A stretch of DNA of 64,000 nt from positions 930,001 to 994,000 of the forward strand of contig JAFKEQ010000003.1 in NCBI GenBank assembly GCA_017308575.1, given 5' to 3'. Positions 47,291 to 56,572 of the stretch are shown here, piece by piece. Origin of the DNA: Afipia sp. (GTDB lineage: Bacteria > Pseudomonadota > Alphaproteobacteria > Rhizobiales > Xanthobacteraceae). Below the pieces are notes generated by a model. It saw only the letters and a list, made by a program, of their open reading frames with translations, was not told the origin of the DNA and did not search any database. Positions within the stretch are counted from its first letter, which is position 1; every line of letters starts with the position of its first letter. Position numbers and translations under genes: made by a program.

Positions 47291-47749
47291 TTAAGTCTGT
47301 TGCGCGCGCTGGATGCGGCGGATGGTCTGGTCGAGCGCCGACAGAAACGCCGAGCGGTCGCGCGGGGAGAAGGAGCGCGGGCCGCCGGTGACTTCGCCGC
47401 TGGAGCGCAGGTCGGTCATCAGGTTGCGGACCGCCAGCGTCATGCCGATGGATTCTTCGGTGAACGGCTTGCCGTTCGGCGCGATCACGGCCGCGCCGGT
47501 CTTGACGCAGCGCGCCGCCAGCGGAATGTCGGACGTGATCACGATATCGCCTGTCCGTGCGCGTTCCGCAATCCAGTCGTCGGCGGCATCCATACCGCTT
47601 CCCGCGGCGATCCGCTCGATCAGCGGATCGTTTGGCACGCGGATGAAATTGCCCGCCACCACGCTCACCGGCAGGCCGTGGCGCGCGGCGACACGATAAA
47701 TCTCGTCCTTCACCGGGCAGGCGTCGGCATCGACATAAATGCGGGTCAC
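47291..47749 (-). CDS. YaiI/YqxD-family protein (PIN-like, DUF188)
   Basis: A 152-residue protein with [20 protein letters not shown], the hallmark of the YaiI/YqxD family, and the acidic residues of a PIN-like nuclease fold ([23 protein letters not shown]). Function is not established. The GTG at 47749 opens the conserved domain; a TTG nine bases further upstream has GGAAC closer to it and is possible. It lies 14 bases before the ABC-F gene on the same strand. Confidence 0.88.
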   Translation of the reverse strand: MTRIYVDADACPVKDEIYRVAARHGLPVSVVAGNFIRVPNDPLIERIAAGSGMDAADDWIAERARTGDIVITSDIPLAARCVKTGAAVIAPNGKPFTEESIGMTLAVRNLMTDLRSSGEVTGGPRSFSPRDRSAFLSALDQTIRRIQRAQQT

Positions 47750-47917
47750 GTGAGTCAAGCTGTTCCATTCATGGTTGCGCTGCTGGTAGCCCAGTCGAAG
47801 CAAAATGGCGAGGGAAAGACGCAGGATTCCGGCATGCGGGCATGCGCAGCCGCGGCTTGCCTTCACGCGGGCTTTGCGTACCATTTGCGGCAATAAAAGC
47901 AGCAGTCCGAGGAAACG

Positions 47918-48715
47918 ATGACCGCCATCAAGCCCTACAGCGTCGATGCCTATAACCTGGCCAAGAACTCCGAGAACAAGATGCACGACGATTCGGTCGC
48001 GCGCCGGTTCGGGTTTCAGGGCGGCCTCGTGCCTGGCGTCGATGTGTTCGCCTATATGTCGCACATGCCGGTGGCGAAATGGGGACGGGCATTCCTGGAG
48101 CGCGGATTGATGGACGGCCGTTTCTTCAAGCCGGTTTATGACGGCGAGGTTGCGGTGGTCACCGCCGAGGACACCGCCGACGGCCTTGCCATCAAGGTGG
48201 AAAGCCGGGGCGAACTGTGCGCCACCGGTACCGCGTCGATGCCGTCCGATACGCCGACGGTTTCGCTCGGCGATTTCCAGAGCGTTGCGGTCGCGGGCAA
48301 GGGCGCACCCGCCGATGAAAAATCCTACGCCACCGGCAAGTGGCTCGCGATTCCGCCATTCACCCTCGGCACGCGGGGCTCGGCGGAGTATCTGCGCGAT
48401 GCGCGCGAAACCGATCCGCTCTATGCGAACGAGAAGATCGTTCACACCGGCATGCTGCTGCGGACCATGAACTGGGCGCTGATGGAAAATGCAAAGCTCG
48501 GCCCGTGGATTCATGTCGGCAGCACGATCCGCTATCTCGCCACGGCGGGCGTGGAGGATGAGCTGTCCGTGCGCGCGAAGGTCACCGGCAATTACGAACG
48601 CAAGGGCCACAAATTCGTTGAACTGGACGGCCTGATCGTCGCTAACGGCAGCAGGCCGATCGCGCGCTGCCAGCACATTGCGATCTATCAGCCGCGCGAA
48701 ACCATGGCGGCTTAA
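47918..48715 (+). CDS. Hotdog-fold protein, MaoC-dehydratase-like
   Basis: A 265-residue protein that I recognise only by fold. The segment [21 protein letters not shown] resembles the substrate-access region of MaoC-like hotdog domains, and the C-terminal half ([20 protein letters not shown], then [13 protein letters not shown]) looks like the second hotdog repeat. No clear catalytic Asp/His pair is evident in the C-terminal half. GAGGAAA precedes the ATG. It is transcribed alone and divergent from the YaiI gene, followed by a repeat cluster. Confidence 0.7.
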   Translation: MTAIKPYSVDAYNLAKNSENKMHDDSVARRFGFQGGLVPGVDVFAYMSHMPVAKWGRAFLERGLMDGRFFKPVYDGEVAVVTAEDTADGLAIKVESRGELCATGTASMPSDTPTVSLGDFQSVAVAGKGAPADEKSYATGKWLAIPPFTLGTRGSAEYLRDARETDPLYANEKIVHTGMLLRTMNWALMENAKLGPWIHVGSTIRYLATAGVEDELSVRAKVTGNYERKGHKFVELDGLIVANGSRPIARCQHIAIYQPRETMAA

Positions 48716-48736
48716 GTCGCTTATTGCGGAGTCTCG

Positions 48737-48841
48737 CGTCATCCAGAGGTGCGAGCCGCGTTTGCGGCGAGCCTCGAAGGATGCGCAGTCCTATCGCCGT
48801 CGTCCTTCGAGGTGTGCGCGGGCTCGCACCTCAGGATGACG
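48737..48841. repeat. Palindromic intergenic repeat, family A, copy 2
   Basis: Arms of 21 bases at 48737-48757 and 48821-48841 are complementary with one mismatch. They enclose a smaller inverted pair (CCTCGAAGGATG near 48772 and CGTCCTTCGAGG near 48801). The right arm reads as the reverse complement of the left arm of the copy at 40863. Confidence 0.85.
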
Positions 48842-48873
48842 GCGCTGCACGCACCGCAGTTCCAGCGAGCATG

Positions 48874-49032
48874 CGTCCCCGGCCTTCGCCGGGACGGTAT
48901 TGTGAGTGTTGTGTCCCGGGCGCGATGCAGCGTGTAACGCTGCTTCGCAGAACCGGGACCGTAACATAAACCGCATTCGTAACGGCCCCGGTTCGGCAAC
49001 GCACCGCTTCGCGCTGCGCCGCGTCCGGGGCA
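48874..49032. repeat. Cluster of three GC-rich stem-loop repeats, family C
   Basis: Three adjacent palindromes follow copy 2 of the family A repeat: a short one at 48874-48896 (GTCCCCGGCC and its complement around CTTCG), one at about 48911-48961 (outer GTCCCGG and CCGGGAC) and one at about 48983-49032 (GGCCCCGG with CCGGGGC). Together with family A they form a mosaic of structured intergenic DNA of the REP type. Confidence 0.65.
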
Positions 49033-49508
49033 CGCAGGGCAGATACTTCGATTCAATTGTCAAACAGCCACGCTGATGCGCGCTTCACTCACGCATGCGC
49101 ATTCGCTCCCGCGCATCGCGCGGGTTGATCCTTCATCATCGCGCCCCCGTCATGAGGGGCATGGAGCGCCGCAAGGCGCAAAGGATGTCGGTTCGCTTCC
49201 CGTGCGATGGGGAAGCGCGTCGCCGTGCGGCGCTCCGCAGACAAGTTTACGCAGTCTGCGCAAGCTTGACTGCTATTTGGCGGCGATTTTGGGCGAGGGG
49301 AGCGTTCTTCCGGGACAGGACGGGCGTTTCCGCCTCCGATCCAGCGACTTTCGCCGCCTTCATCCTGTCCGCGTCCAGCCACTGAAGGCAGAGCCACGTA
49401 GTTGGCCCGGTCGCTGACCCCAGCCTCCGAACAGGACACAAAGAATATATTCCTATATCGGAAAATGTCAAGATTGGTGGCAAACCGCGCTTGATCATCC
49501 GCCTCATT
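49033..49508. other. Gene-free spacer, probably repeat-derived
   Basis: No gene is supported here. Readings are open over 80-110 codons on both strands but are Arg/Ser/Ala-rich, start without ribosome sites and do not resemble a folded protein. A small perfect hairpin lies at 49108-49124 (CCCGCGC-ATC-GCGCGGG). The composition drops sharply to AT-rich at about 49435-49527 ahead of the Rrf2 gene, where its promoter should lie. Confidence 0.5.
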
Positions 49509-49527
49509 TGTAATAATCGAAGTTACA
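49509..49527. promoter_or_regulatory. Candidate operator overlapping the Rrf2 start codon
   Basis: The dyad TGTAA-N9-TTACA ends on the A of the ATG at 49527. It sits in an AT-rich stretch that is distinct from the surrounding GC-rich DNA. Rrf2 regulators often repress their own gene through such dyads, so autoregulation is plausible. Confidence 0.5.
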
Positions 49528-49970
49528 TGAAAAGAGACAGCCGGCTTTCCTCCGTTCTTCACGCTCTGCTGCACATGGCCGAGCACGAAAAGCCGATGAC
49601 CTCGGAGCAACTGGCCGACTGCATGGGCACCAATCCCGTTGTGGTGAGGCGAACCATGGGACTGCTGCGCGAGGCAAATATTGTCACGTCGGCGCGAGGC
49701 CATGCCGGCGGATGGCGCATCAGTGCCGATCTGCGCAAGGTGACGTTGCGAGATCTGCATCAGGTGCTCGGTGAGCCCGCTGTTTTCGCAATCGGCAACC
49801 GCAACGAGATGCCGGACTGTCTGGTCGAGCAAGCGGTGAATGGCGCACTGGACGGCGCTTTTGCGGAAGCGGAAGCGCTGCTGCTTCACCATTTTTCCCG
49901 CGTCACCCTGGCTGATCTCGCCGCCGACTTCAGCCGCCGGCACGCCGAATGGCGAAAGAGGAAAACCTGA
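49527..49970 (+). CDS. Rrf2-family transcriptional regulator
   Basis: A 147-residue protein with the Rrf2 winged helix (LSSVLHALLHMAEHEKPMTS, CMGTNPVVVRRTMGLLREAN) and the LRKVTLRDLHQVLGEPAVF segment. Only two cysteines are present (in ADCMGT and PDCLVE), so the three-cysteine FeS ligand set of IscR/NsrR/RsrR is missing; it is closer to the YwnA-like, cluster-free members. It ends three bases before the flavoprotein gene that it probably controls. Confidence 0.88.
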   Translation: MKRDSRLSSVLHALLHMAEHEKPMTSEQLADCMGTNPVVVRRTMGLLREANIVTSARGHAGGWRISADLRKVTLRDLHQVLGEPAVFAIGNRNEMPDCLVEQAVNGALDGAFAEAEALLLHHFSRVTLADLAADFSRRHAEWRKRKT

Positions 49971-49972
49971 TC

Positions 49973-50854
49973 ATGCAACAAGACGTTATCATTGTCGGCG
50001 GCAGTTATGCCGGCATGGCCGCCGCGCTTCAGCTCGTGCGCGCACGGCGCAGCGTTCTGGTGATCGACGCCGGAAAGCGGCGTAATCGCTTCGCGGCTCA
50101 CGCGCACGGCTTTCTCGGGCAAGATGGTGTCGATCCGGCGATGATTGCACAGACCGCGCGGGCGCAGCTTGAAGCCTATCCGACGCTGACCTGGACCGAA
50201 GACATGGCGGAGGCTGCGTCGGGAAACAAGGATGCTTTCGCCGTCAAGACCGTAAACGGTTCCCGCTATGACGGGCGCAGGATTCTGTTTGCGACCGGCG
50301 TGAGTGACGCGCTGCCGAACGTCGAAGGTCTTGCCGAACGCTGGGGCAGGAGCGTCTTCCACTGTCCTTATTGTCATGGCTATGAGCTGAAGCAGGGCCG
50401 CATCGGCGTGATCGCAACTGGTCCTATGTCCGTGCATCAGGCGCAATTGATTCCAGAGTGGGGAGCCGTGACGTTTTTCACCAACGGAGTGGTCACGCTC
50501 GACGACGCTGTCCGCGCCGATCTGGTCGCGCGCAAGGTTGCGATCGAGGAGACGCCGATCCGGCGGCTTGACGGTGACGCGGACGTCATCCTCGTGGACG
50601 AACGGCGGCTGGCATTCGCCGGATTATTCACGGCGACGCGAAATACTCCTGCAACGCCGATCGCGGCGGAGCTGGGCTGCGCGATGGCAGAAACACCTTT
50701 CGGCACGCAGGTGCAGACCGACGAGATGAAGGAAACAAGTGTTGCAGGCGCGTTTGCCTGTGGCGACACCGCACGGGTTCCTCATTCCGTGTCGCTGGCC
50801 GTTGCGGACGGCGCATGGGCCGGCGCCACGATTCATCGCTCGCTGGTCTTCTAG
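49973..50854 (+). CDS. Thioredoxin-reductase-like FAD/NAD(P) oxidoreductase
   Basis: A 293-residue protein with an N-terminal FAD motif IIVGGSYAGMAAALQLV, the redox motif CPYC in FHCPYCHGYELKQG and the C-terminal FAD motif GAFACGDTARVPHSV. The NADP-binding motif in the central domain is degenerate (GVIATGPMSVHQA). It resembles stand-alone low-molecular-weight TrxR-like proteins (e.g. the ferredoxin/BdrA-type relatives) whose partner is unknown. The ATG at 49973 begins the conserved domain. Downstream of and probably regulated by the Rrf2 protein. Confidence 0.87.
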   Translation: MQQDVIIVGGSYAGMAAALQLVRARRSVLVIDAGKRRNRFAAHAHGFLGQDGVDPAMIAQTARAQLEAYPTLTWTEDMAEAASGNKDAFAVKTVNGSRYDGRRILFATGVSDALPNVEGLAERWGRSVFHCPYCHGYELKQGRIGVIATGPMSVHQAQLIPEWGAVTFFTNGVVTLDDAVRADLVARKVAIEETPIRRLDGDADVILVDERRLAFAGLFTATRNTPATPIAAELGCAMAETPFGTQVQTDEMKETSVAGAFACGDTARVPHSVSLAVADGAWAGATIHRSLVF

Positions 50855-50896
50855 CTCGGTGAATTCGTCTGGGCGCATCGCGCCCGAGCAGGCCAA

Positions 50897-50927
50897 ACAA
50901 AAAGGCGCTCCGTGCGGAGCGCCTTTC
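50897..50927. terminator. Bidirectional terminator between the flavoprotein gene and glnA
   Basis: AAAGGCGCTCC at 50901-50911 pairs with GGAGCGCCTTT at 50916-50926 around GTGC. On the minus strand it is followed by TTTTTGTTT, a good terminator for glnA; on the plus strand the T-run is short. Confidence 0.85.
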
Positions 50928-50950
50928 CGTTTGCGTAAGCCGCGACCGGC

Positions 50951-52360
50951 TTACTGCGAGTAGTACATGTCGAATTCGACCGGATGCGGGGTCATGTCGA
51001 AGCGCTCGACTTCGGTCATTTTCAGCTCGATGAAGCTGTCGATGAAGTCGTCGTCGAACACGCCGCCGGCCTTGAGGAACGCGCGGTCCTTGTCGAGGCT
51101 TTCCAGCGCTTCGCGCAAGCTGCCGCACACCGTCGGAATGGTCTTCAGCTCTTCCTTCGGCAGATCGTAGAGGTCCTTGTCCATCGCCGGACCCGGATCG
51201 ATCTTGTTCTTGATGCCGTCGAGGCCTGCCATCAGCATCGCGGCGAAGGCGAGGTAGGGGTTCGCCATCGGATCGGGGAAACGCACTTCGACGCGCTTGG
51301 CCTTCGGCGACGTGGTGTAGGGGATACGGCAGGAGGCTGAGCGGTTGCGCGCCGAGTAGGCGAGCAGCACCGGCGCTTCATAACCCGGGACCAGACGCTT
51401 GTAGGAGTTGGTCGACGGGTTGGTGAAGGCGTTCAGCGCCTTGGCGTGCTTGATGATGCCGCCAATGTAGTGAAGGCAGGTTTCCGACAGGTCGGCATAC
51501 TTGTTGCCCGCGAAGGTCGGCTTGCCGTCCTTCCAGATCGACTGGTGCACATGCATGCCCGAGCCGTTGTCGCCATAGATCGGCTTCGGCATGAAGGTGG
51601 CGGTCTTGCCGTAGATGTGCGCGACCTGATGGATGCAGTACTTATAGACCTGCATCTGGTCGGCCATGTAGGTCAGCGTGTCGAACTTCATGCCGAGTTC
51701 GTGCTGCGCCGACGCCACTTCGTGGTGGTGCTTCTCGACCTTGACGCCCATCTTGGCCATCGCGCCGAGCATTTCCGAGCGCATGTCCTGCACCGAGTCC
51801 TGCGGCGGAACGGGGAAGTAGCCGCCCTTGGTGCGGATGCGGTGGCCGAGGTTGCCGCCTTCGTAATCGGTGTCCGAGTTGCTCGGCAGTTCGGAGGAGT
51901 CCAGCTTGAAGCCGGTGTTGTACGGGGTGGCTGCGAAGCGCACGTCGTCGAACACGAAGAATTCGGCTTCCGGGCCGACGAACACGGCGTCACCCACGCC
52001 CATCGCCTTGACTTGGGCTTCCGCCTTCTTGGCGATGCCACGCGGGTCGCGGTTGTAGGGCTCGCCGGTGGACGGCTCGAGAATGTCGCAGACGATGACC
52101 ATGGTGGTCTCGGCGAAGAACGGATCGATCGTGGCGGTGGCCGGGTCCGGCATCAGCGTCATGTCGGACTCGTTGATCGCCTTCCAGCCGGCAATGGACG
52201 AGCCGTCGAACATCGTGCCTTCAGCGAAAATTTCTTCGTCGATCATCGACACGTCGAAAGTGACATGCTGCCACTTGCCGCGCGGATCGGTGAAACGCAG
52301 ATCGACGTATTTGACGTCGTTGTCCTTGATGGCTTTGAGGACGTCTTTGGCGGTCTTCAT
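50951..52360 (-). CDS. glnA: Type I glutamine synthetase
   Basis: A 469-residue GlnA with [14 protein letters not shown], the metal-binding [11 protein letters not shown] and [12 protein letters not shown], glutamate-binding [15 protein letters not shown] and adenylylation Tyr398 in [11 protein letters not shown], so activity can be switched by GlnE. It makes glutamine from glutamate, ammonia and ATP. AAGGGG precedes the ATG. It follows glnB by about 95 bases on the same strand, a typical glnBA operon. Confidence 0.97.
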   Translation of the reverse strand: MKTAKDVLKAIKDNDVKYVDLRFTDPRGKWQHVTFDVSMIDEEIFAEGTMFDGSSIAGWKAINESDMTLMPDPATATIDPFFAETTMVIVCDILEPSTGEPYNRDPRGIAKKAEAQVKAMGVGDAVFVGPEAEFFVFDDVRFAATPYNTGFKLDSSELPSNSDTDYEGGNLGHRIRTKGGYFPVPPQDSVQDMRSEMLGAMAKMGVKVEKHHHEVASAQHELGMKFDTLTYMADQMQVYKYCIHQVAHIYGKTATFMPKPIYGDNGSGMHVHQSIWKDGKPTFAGNKYADLSETCLHYIGGIIKHAKALNAFTNPSTNSYKRLVPGYEAPVLLAYSARNRSASCRIPYTTSPKAKRVEVRFPDPMANPYLAFAAMLMAGLDGIKNKIDPGPAMDKDLYDLPKEELKTIPTVCGSLREALESLDKDRAFLKAGGVFDDDFIDSFIELKMTEVERFDMTPHPVEFDMYYSQ

Positions 52361-52454
52361 GAATACCCCTTATGGCTACCTGATGTCGTAGTGGTCGTTC
52401 GTGGTTTGTCGTCGTCGTGGACGGTGGTTCGTGGCGGCGCGGCGCGATGGCCGG

Positions 52455-52853
<399 letters not shown>

Positions 52854-53042
52854 TCACGTCTATTTCCATATCGCGCGGTGCCGCGCACGTCGTTTCTCAC
52901 CGGAAATCGTCCGGCGCGAACAGGCTTATGCTGCGGACCGTCTTCCGGTGGAGTTGCACGCATTCCCGCGACAAAGCCAATAGGCTCTTTCGCGAATATG
53001 CGCTTCACTGGCCCGCGGTCCGCGCAGCCGCCGTAGCGCCCT

Positions 53043-53062
53043 AAAAGCAGGGTCCGTGCCAA
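53043..53062 (-). promoter_or_regulatory. Sigma-54 promoter of glnBA
   Basis: Read on the minus strand, TTGGCACGGACCCTGCTTTT has GG and GC exactly ten bases apart, as required for -24/-12 promoters (consensus TGGCACG-N4-TTGC). Transcription would begin near 53035, giving a leader of about 240 bases before glnB. The rest of 52794-53247 contains no supported gene, only the repeats and control sites listed. Confidence 0.85.
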
Positions 53063-53166
53063 TTTATTAACGTGTCTGATAGCTTAATGATATCAGCGAT
53101 TTAAAGTCGATATTGCACGTTTCTTCATCGTTTGGTGCATCTTGGCTGGCCTACAAAGAAGGCAAT

Positions 53167-53183
53167 TGCACAATAAAAGTGCA
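53167..53183. promoter_or_regulatory. NtrC-type enhancer box
   Basis: The perfect dyad TGCAC-N7-GTGCA has the spacing of NtrC binding sites and lies about 105-120 bases upstream of the sigma-54 promoter, the normal enhancer distance. Additional half-sites occur at 53114-53118 (TGCAC) and 53135-53139 (GTGCA). It also falls 65 bases before the oppositely oriented hydrate-repair gene. Confidence 0.8.
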
Positions 53184-53247
53184 TAAAGGTCGCAACAAGG
53201 AACGCGCAGGCTGCCTCCGGATGAGGCGAAGCGAACAGGCGGGTGAC

Positions 53248-54747
53248 ATGGAAATCCTGACGGTGTCGGAGATGACGCAGGCCGATCAGATCACGATCAG
53301 GCGCGGCACGCCCGGATTTGCGCTCATGCAGGCGGCGGGCAGGGCGGTGGCCGACACCGCCGAGGCGATGGCCGGGCAGGGGGCGATCCTCGTGGTCGCC
53401 GGTCGCGGCAACAATGGCGGCGACGGCTTCGTTGCCGCCACGGAGCTTGCCGCTCGGGGCCGCGATGTGTCGGTCGCGCTGCTGTGTAACCGCGCGACTT
53501 TGAAAGGCGACGCCGCGCTGGCGGCGGATGCGTGGAAGGGCGAGGTGCTGCCGTGCGACCCGTCCGCGATCGGCCAGCCGCGCCTGATCATCGATGCATT
53601 GTTCGGCGCGGGTCTCGATCGCGAGGTCAAGGGCGATCCGCGCGCGATGATCGAGGCGATCAACGCCAGCGGGATTCCCGTTCTCGCGGTCGATCTGCCG
53701 AGCGGCGTTAACGGCGACACCGGCGCGGTCATGGGCGTTGCGGTGGAGGCGGCGCAGACGGTGACGTTCTTCCGCCGCAAGCCCGGCCATCTCCTGCTGC
53801 CGGGACGTGTTCACTGCGGCGAGGTTCATGTCGCCGACATCGGAATCGAAGCGGATGTACTGGGCGAGATCGCGCCGCGCACCTTCGAGAATATCCCTGA
53901 ACAGTGGGAAGACCTGTTTCCGTCGCCGCAGATCGACGGCCACAAATATGCGCGCGGCCATACGGTGGTGGTGTCGGGCGATCAGGCTGCGACGGGCGCC
54001 GCGCGGCTCTCGGCGCGCGCGGCGCTGCGTGCGGGGGCAGGGCTGGTGACGGTGGCGTCACCGCGCGATGCGCTCGCGGTCAACGCTGCTGCGCTCACCG
54101 CCGTGATGGTGCGCGAGACGGAGACCGCGCAGCAGTTCGCGGAGATGCTGGCGGACAGGCGGCTCAATGCCTGCGTGATCGGCCCGGCGTCCGGCATCGG
54201 CAAGCGCACGCGCGATCTGGTCCGTGCCGCGCTGCAGGCGGAATGCGCACTGGTGCTCGATGCGGACGCGCTGACGAGTTTTGCCGACGATCCCGAACAG
54301 CTTTTCGTCAGGATCAAAAGGCAGGACGATCCGCAGGTTGTCCTTACCCCGCATACCGGAGAGTTCGGCCGCCTGTTCAAGGATCTTGCGGCCGCCGATG
54401 CGTCGCGCTCGAAACTCGAACAGACGCGGCTGGCGGCAAGGACATCCGGCGCGGTGGTGTTGCTGAAAGGCGCGGACACGGTAATCGCGTCGCCGGACGG
54501 ACGCGCGGCGATCACCGCCAACGCGCCGCCATGGCTGGCGACGGCTGGATCGGGCGACGTGCTGTCGGGGATCATCGGCGGGATGCTGGCGCAGCGTGTG
54601 CCGGCATTCGAGGCCGCCTGCATGGGCGTGTGGCTGCATGGCGAGGCCGCGCAGGAATTCGGGCCGGGGCTGATCGCCGAGGACCTGCCGGACATGCTGC
54701 CCGCGGTATTGCGCAATCTCTACGATGAACTCGGGATCGCATACTGA
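53248..54747 (+). CDS. nnr: Bifunctional NAD(P)H-hydrate epimerase / ADP-dependent dehydratase
   Basis: A 499-residue metabolite-repair enzyme. The N-terminal YjeF_N epimerase domain (to about 215) has VVAGRGNNGGDGFVAATEL and AVDLPSGVNGDTG; the C-terminal ribokinase-like dehydratase domain (about 225-490) has VLTPHTGEFGRLF, KGADTVIASPDGR and GSGDVLSGIIGGML. Together they repair damaged NADHX/NADPHX. The ATG at 53248 is used; an in-frame GTG/ATG-type extension to 53113 runs through the NtrC box and lacks similarity. Confidence 0.94.
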   Translation: MEILTVSEMTQADQITIRRGTPGFALMQAAGRAVADTAEAMAGQGAILVVAGRGNNGGDGFVAATELAARGRDVSVALLCNRATLKGDAALAADAWKGEVLPCDPSAIGQPRLIIDALFGAGLDREVKGDPRAMIEAINASGIPVLAVDLPSGVNGDTGAVMGVAVEAAQTVTFFRRKPGHLLLPGRVHCGEVHVADIGIEADVLGEIAPRTFENIPEQWEDLFPSPQIDGHKYARGHTVVVSGDQAATGAARLSARAALRAGAGLVTVASPRDALAVNAAALTAVMVRETETAQQFAEMLADRRLNACVIGPASGIGKRTRDLVRAALQAECALVLDADALTSFADDPEQLFVRIKRQDDPQVVLTPHTGEFGRLFKDLAAADASRSKLEQTRLAARTSGAVVLLKGADTVIASPDGRAAITANAPPWLATAGSGDVLSGIIGGMLAQRVPAFEAACMGVWLHGEAAQEFGPGLIAEDLPDMLPAVLRNLYDELGIAY

Positions 54748-54763
54748 CGACGATGAATGTGTT

Positions 54764-54847
54764 GTCATTGCGAGGAGCGTAGCGACGAAGCAATCCAGTC
54801 TTTTCACTATAAGGAAGAATGGATTGCTTCGCTTCGCTCGCAATGAC
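54764..54847. repeat. Palindromic intergenic repeat, family B
   Basis: The left arm at 54764-54796 (GTCATTGCGAGGAGCG, AGCGACGAAGCAATCCA) pairs with the right arm at 54820-54847 (TGGATTGCTTCGCTTCGCTC, GCAATGAC), with a few unmatched bases. This repeat type is common between genes in rhizobial and related genomes. It lies between two convergent genes. Confidence 0.85.
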
Positions 54848-54855
54848 GATTGAGA

Positions 54856-56133
54856 TCACTCCACCGCGTAGCAACTCACCAGATTCGGGGCGCTCGATGT
54901 CAGCGCGGTGGCTTCCATCAGCCAGCGGCCGGGATATTCCGCGAGGAAAGCGATGCGCTGGGTCTGGCCCTTGTCCAGCATCAGGGTGTCGAGCCAGAAC
55001 GGCTTCCAGCCGTCGTCGAGCTTGTCCAGCAGTCTGACGTGATGGCCGTGCAATCGAAACACCATCGGCCCTCCGCCGGGATTGGCGACGGCCATGACCA
55101 CGACGCGTCCGGGTTTCACCTTGAAGACAGGCGCGGTTGCCGCGGCAAACGATGCCGGTGCAATCCATGGTGTTTTCGGATCGAGCGAAAGGTCCACCCG
55201 CTGCGCGCCTTGAAGCGGCAGACGCGCGGGCAGGGTCTCCGAGGAAAACGCGGAGGCGGGCGGCAGCGGTGTCGCGCGCGCCGGTGTGTCGTTGGTCATG
55301 ACGATCTGGGCGATGGACTGCGGCTTGCTGCCGTCGTGCAGGATGATCTGCGAGACCGTGCCCGGCGCGCGGGTGGCATCGATCAGCGCATCGATCCGTG
55401 TGCCCGGCGCGAGCACGAGCTGGCCGTCGCGCGCGGTGAAGGGCTCGGCCGGGGCACTGTCGATCGCCATGACGCGAACGTCGTGGTTTTCGATCTTCAG
55501 CCCGAGGGGTGCACGCGCGCATCCGTTGATGATCCGCAGCCGCAGGCGTTCGTTACCCTTCGCCTGGAGTTTGAAATTGGTCCGTCCGTTCACGGTGTAC
55601 ATGACCGCCGTATCGCCAGGCTTCGCCCGCCATTGTTCGATGAGCAATATCTCGTCGCGCTCCACCGCAACGGGTGGCGTGTCCTCGACGATCAGCGCGC
55701 GCGATGCGACGGGCGGCGCGGCGGAATCGCCAAGGATTTGTCCGCTGATCAGAAAAGTGCCGGAGCGGCGCAGCGGCAGCGTGAACGACGCCCGCCCGCC
55801 GGGCGCGATCGGCGGCTGGCCGGTCAGAGGCTCGGCGATCGGCGCGCCGTCAATTCCAAGCCAGTTCAGGACAATCGGCGCGGGGAGTTCATTCGACAGG
55901 GTCACGGCCAGATCGCCACGGGCGACTCGCAGCGGCGCAGGATCGGCCGTCTCCAGCGTCCCGATCGGCAAGGAACCTGTGGGGCCGGCGGAGAGGGTCC
56001 CCGGCCGCGCCCGGATGGTCAGGCTGGTCGCCGTCCGGGCCATGGCAGGTTGCCGCAGGCCGGAGGCGAGTGCCGCGCCGCCCAATCCCGCCAGCAGGCC
56101 CCGTCGCGACAGCGAAAAGACTTGATTTGTCAT
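54856..56133 (-). CDS. Multicopper-oxidase-fold Tat substrate lacking copper ligands
   Basis: A 425-residue protein with a twin-arginine signal (LSRRGLLAGLGGAALASGL) and cupredoxin-like domains. The four copper motifs are largely lost: HWHG is replaced by LNWLG (IVLNWLGIDGA), the GTxWYHxH site by GTFLISGQ, the HPxHxHGH site keeps only RLHGHH, and the final HCHxxxHxxxGM is replaced by MEATALTSSAPNL. This resembles FtsP/SufI, a copper-free multicopper-oxidase relative at the division site, rather than an active laccase. Direct homology to FtsP is not shown by the sequence alone. Not in an operon. Confidence 0.82.
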   Translation of the reverse strand: MTNQVFSLSRRGLLAGLGGAALASGLRQPAMARTATSLTIRARPGTLSAGPTGSLPIGTLETADPAPLRVARGDLAVTLSNELPAPIVLNWLGIDGAPIAEPLTGQPPIAPGGRASFTLPLRRSGTFLISGQILGDSAAPPVASRALIVEDTPPVAVERDEILLIEQWRAKPGDTAVMYTVNGRTNFKLQAKGNERLRLRIINGCARAPLGLKIENHDVRVMAIDSAPAEPFTARDGQLVLAPGTRIDALIDATRAPGTVSQIILHDGSKPQSIAQIVMTNDTPARATPLPPASAFSSETLPARLPLQGAQRVDLSLDPKTPWIAPASFAAATAPVFKVKPGRVVVMAVANPGGGPMVFRLHGHHVRLLDKLDDGWKPFWLDTLMLDKGQTQRIAFLAEYPGRWLMEATALTSSAPNLVSCYAVE

Positions 56134-56327
56134 GGCATTTTCCCTGTCCCATGCGGATCATGTTCGGGCCCGCCTGTCCAGCGGGCGCTTGGCCGCTGGC
56201 GGCGATCCCCGGCCTGTCCGGATCGGAGGCTAAAGCCGCGTTGCAACAGCCATTTTTTTGCTGCGAAGCGGTTGCCTCATGTTATAAGCCCGCCGCTCAC
56301 GGCTGTGCCGGGACACTTAACTTCTGC

Positions 56328-56412
56328 GCGCTCGTGGCGGAACTGGTAGACGCGCTGGGTTTAGGTTCCAGTGTCGAAAGATGTGGGGGTTCGAGTCCCT
56401 CCGAGCGCACCA
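56328..56412 (+). tRNA. tRNA-Leu (anticodon UAG)
   Basis: An 85-base cloverleaf. Acceptor arm GCGCTCG (56328-56334) pairs with CGAGCGC (56402-56408), followed by A and an encoded CCA. The D-arm is TGGCGGAACTGGTAGACGC type, the anticodon loop is TTTAGGT with anticodon TAG, the variable arm is long as in leucine tRNAs, and the T-arm contains GGTTCGAGTCC. TATAAG at 56283-56288 with TTGCTG at 56258 may be the promoter, although the 19-base spacing is loose. Confidence 0.97.
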
Positions 56413-56572
56413 GGCGCGATTATCGTATGCGCAGGATTTCTGGAGGAGACGCTCCTGAGGGGCGTATCCGCCGTTTCACCGATGCATGCCGGATGGCTCT
56501 GCGGCCGACCGGTATTGCGTCCAACAGATAGACAACGACCCGGCGCCGCCGGGCCAAGCTGGAAGAAGATAG

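Noticed and set aside
47750..48742. Long N-terminal extension of the YaiI-like frame
   Set aside because: The conserved protein begins at 47749; the extension is antisense to the hotdog-fold gene at 47918-48715.
48716..49508. Possible CRISPR array
   Set aside because: The repeats are inverted, of different families and unequal spacing; there are no direct repeats with unique spacers and no cas genes.
49089..49943. Minus-strand frame over the spacer and Rrf2 gene
   Set aside because: The Rrf2 gene on the plus strand is well supported; the rest is repeat-like DNA without protein character.
53113..53247. N-terminal extension of the NAD(P)H-hydrate repair enzyme
   Set aside because: It runs through the NtrC box and half-sites, and the conserved domain begins at 53248.
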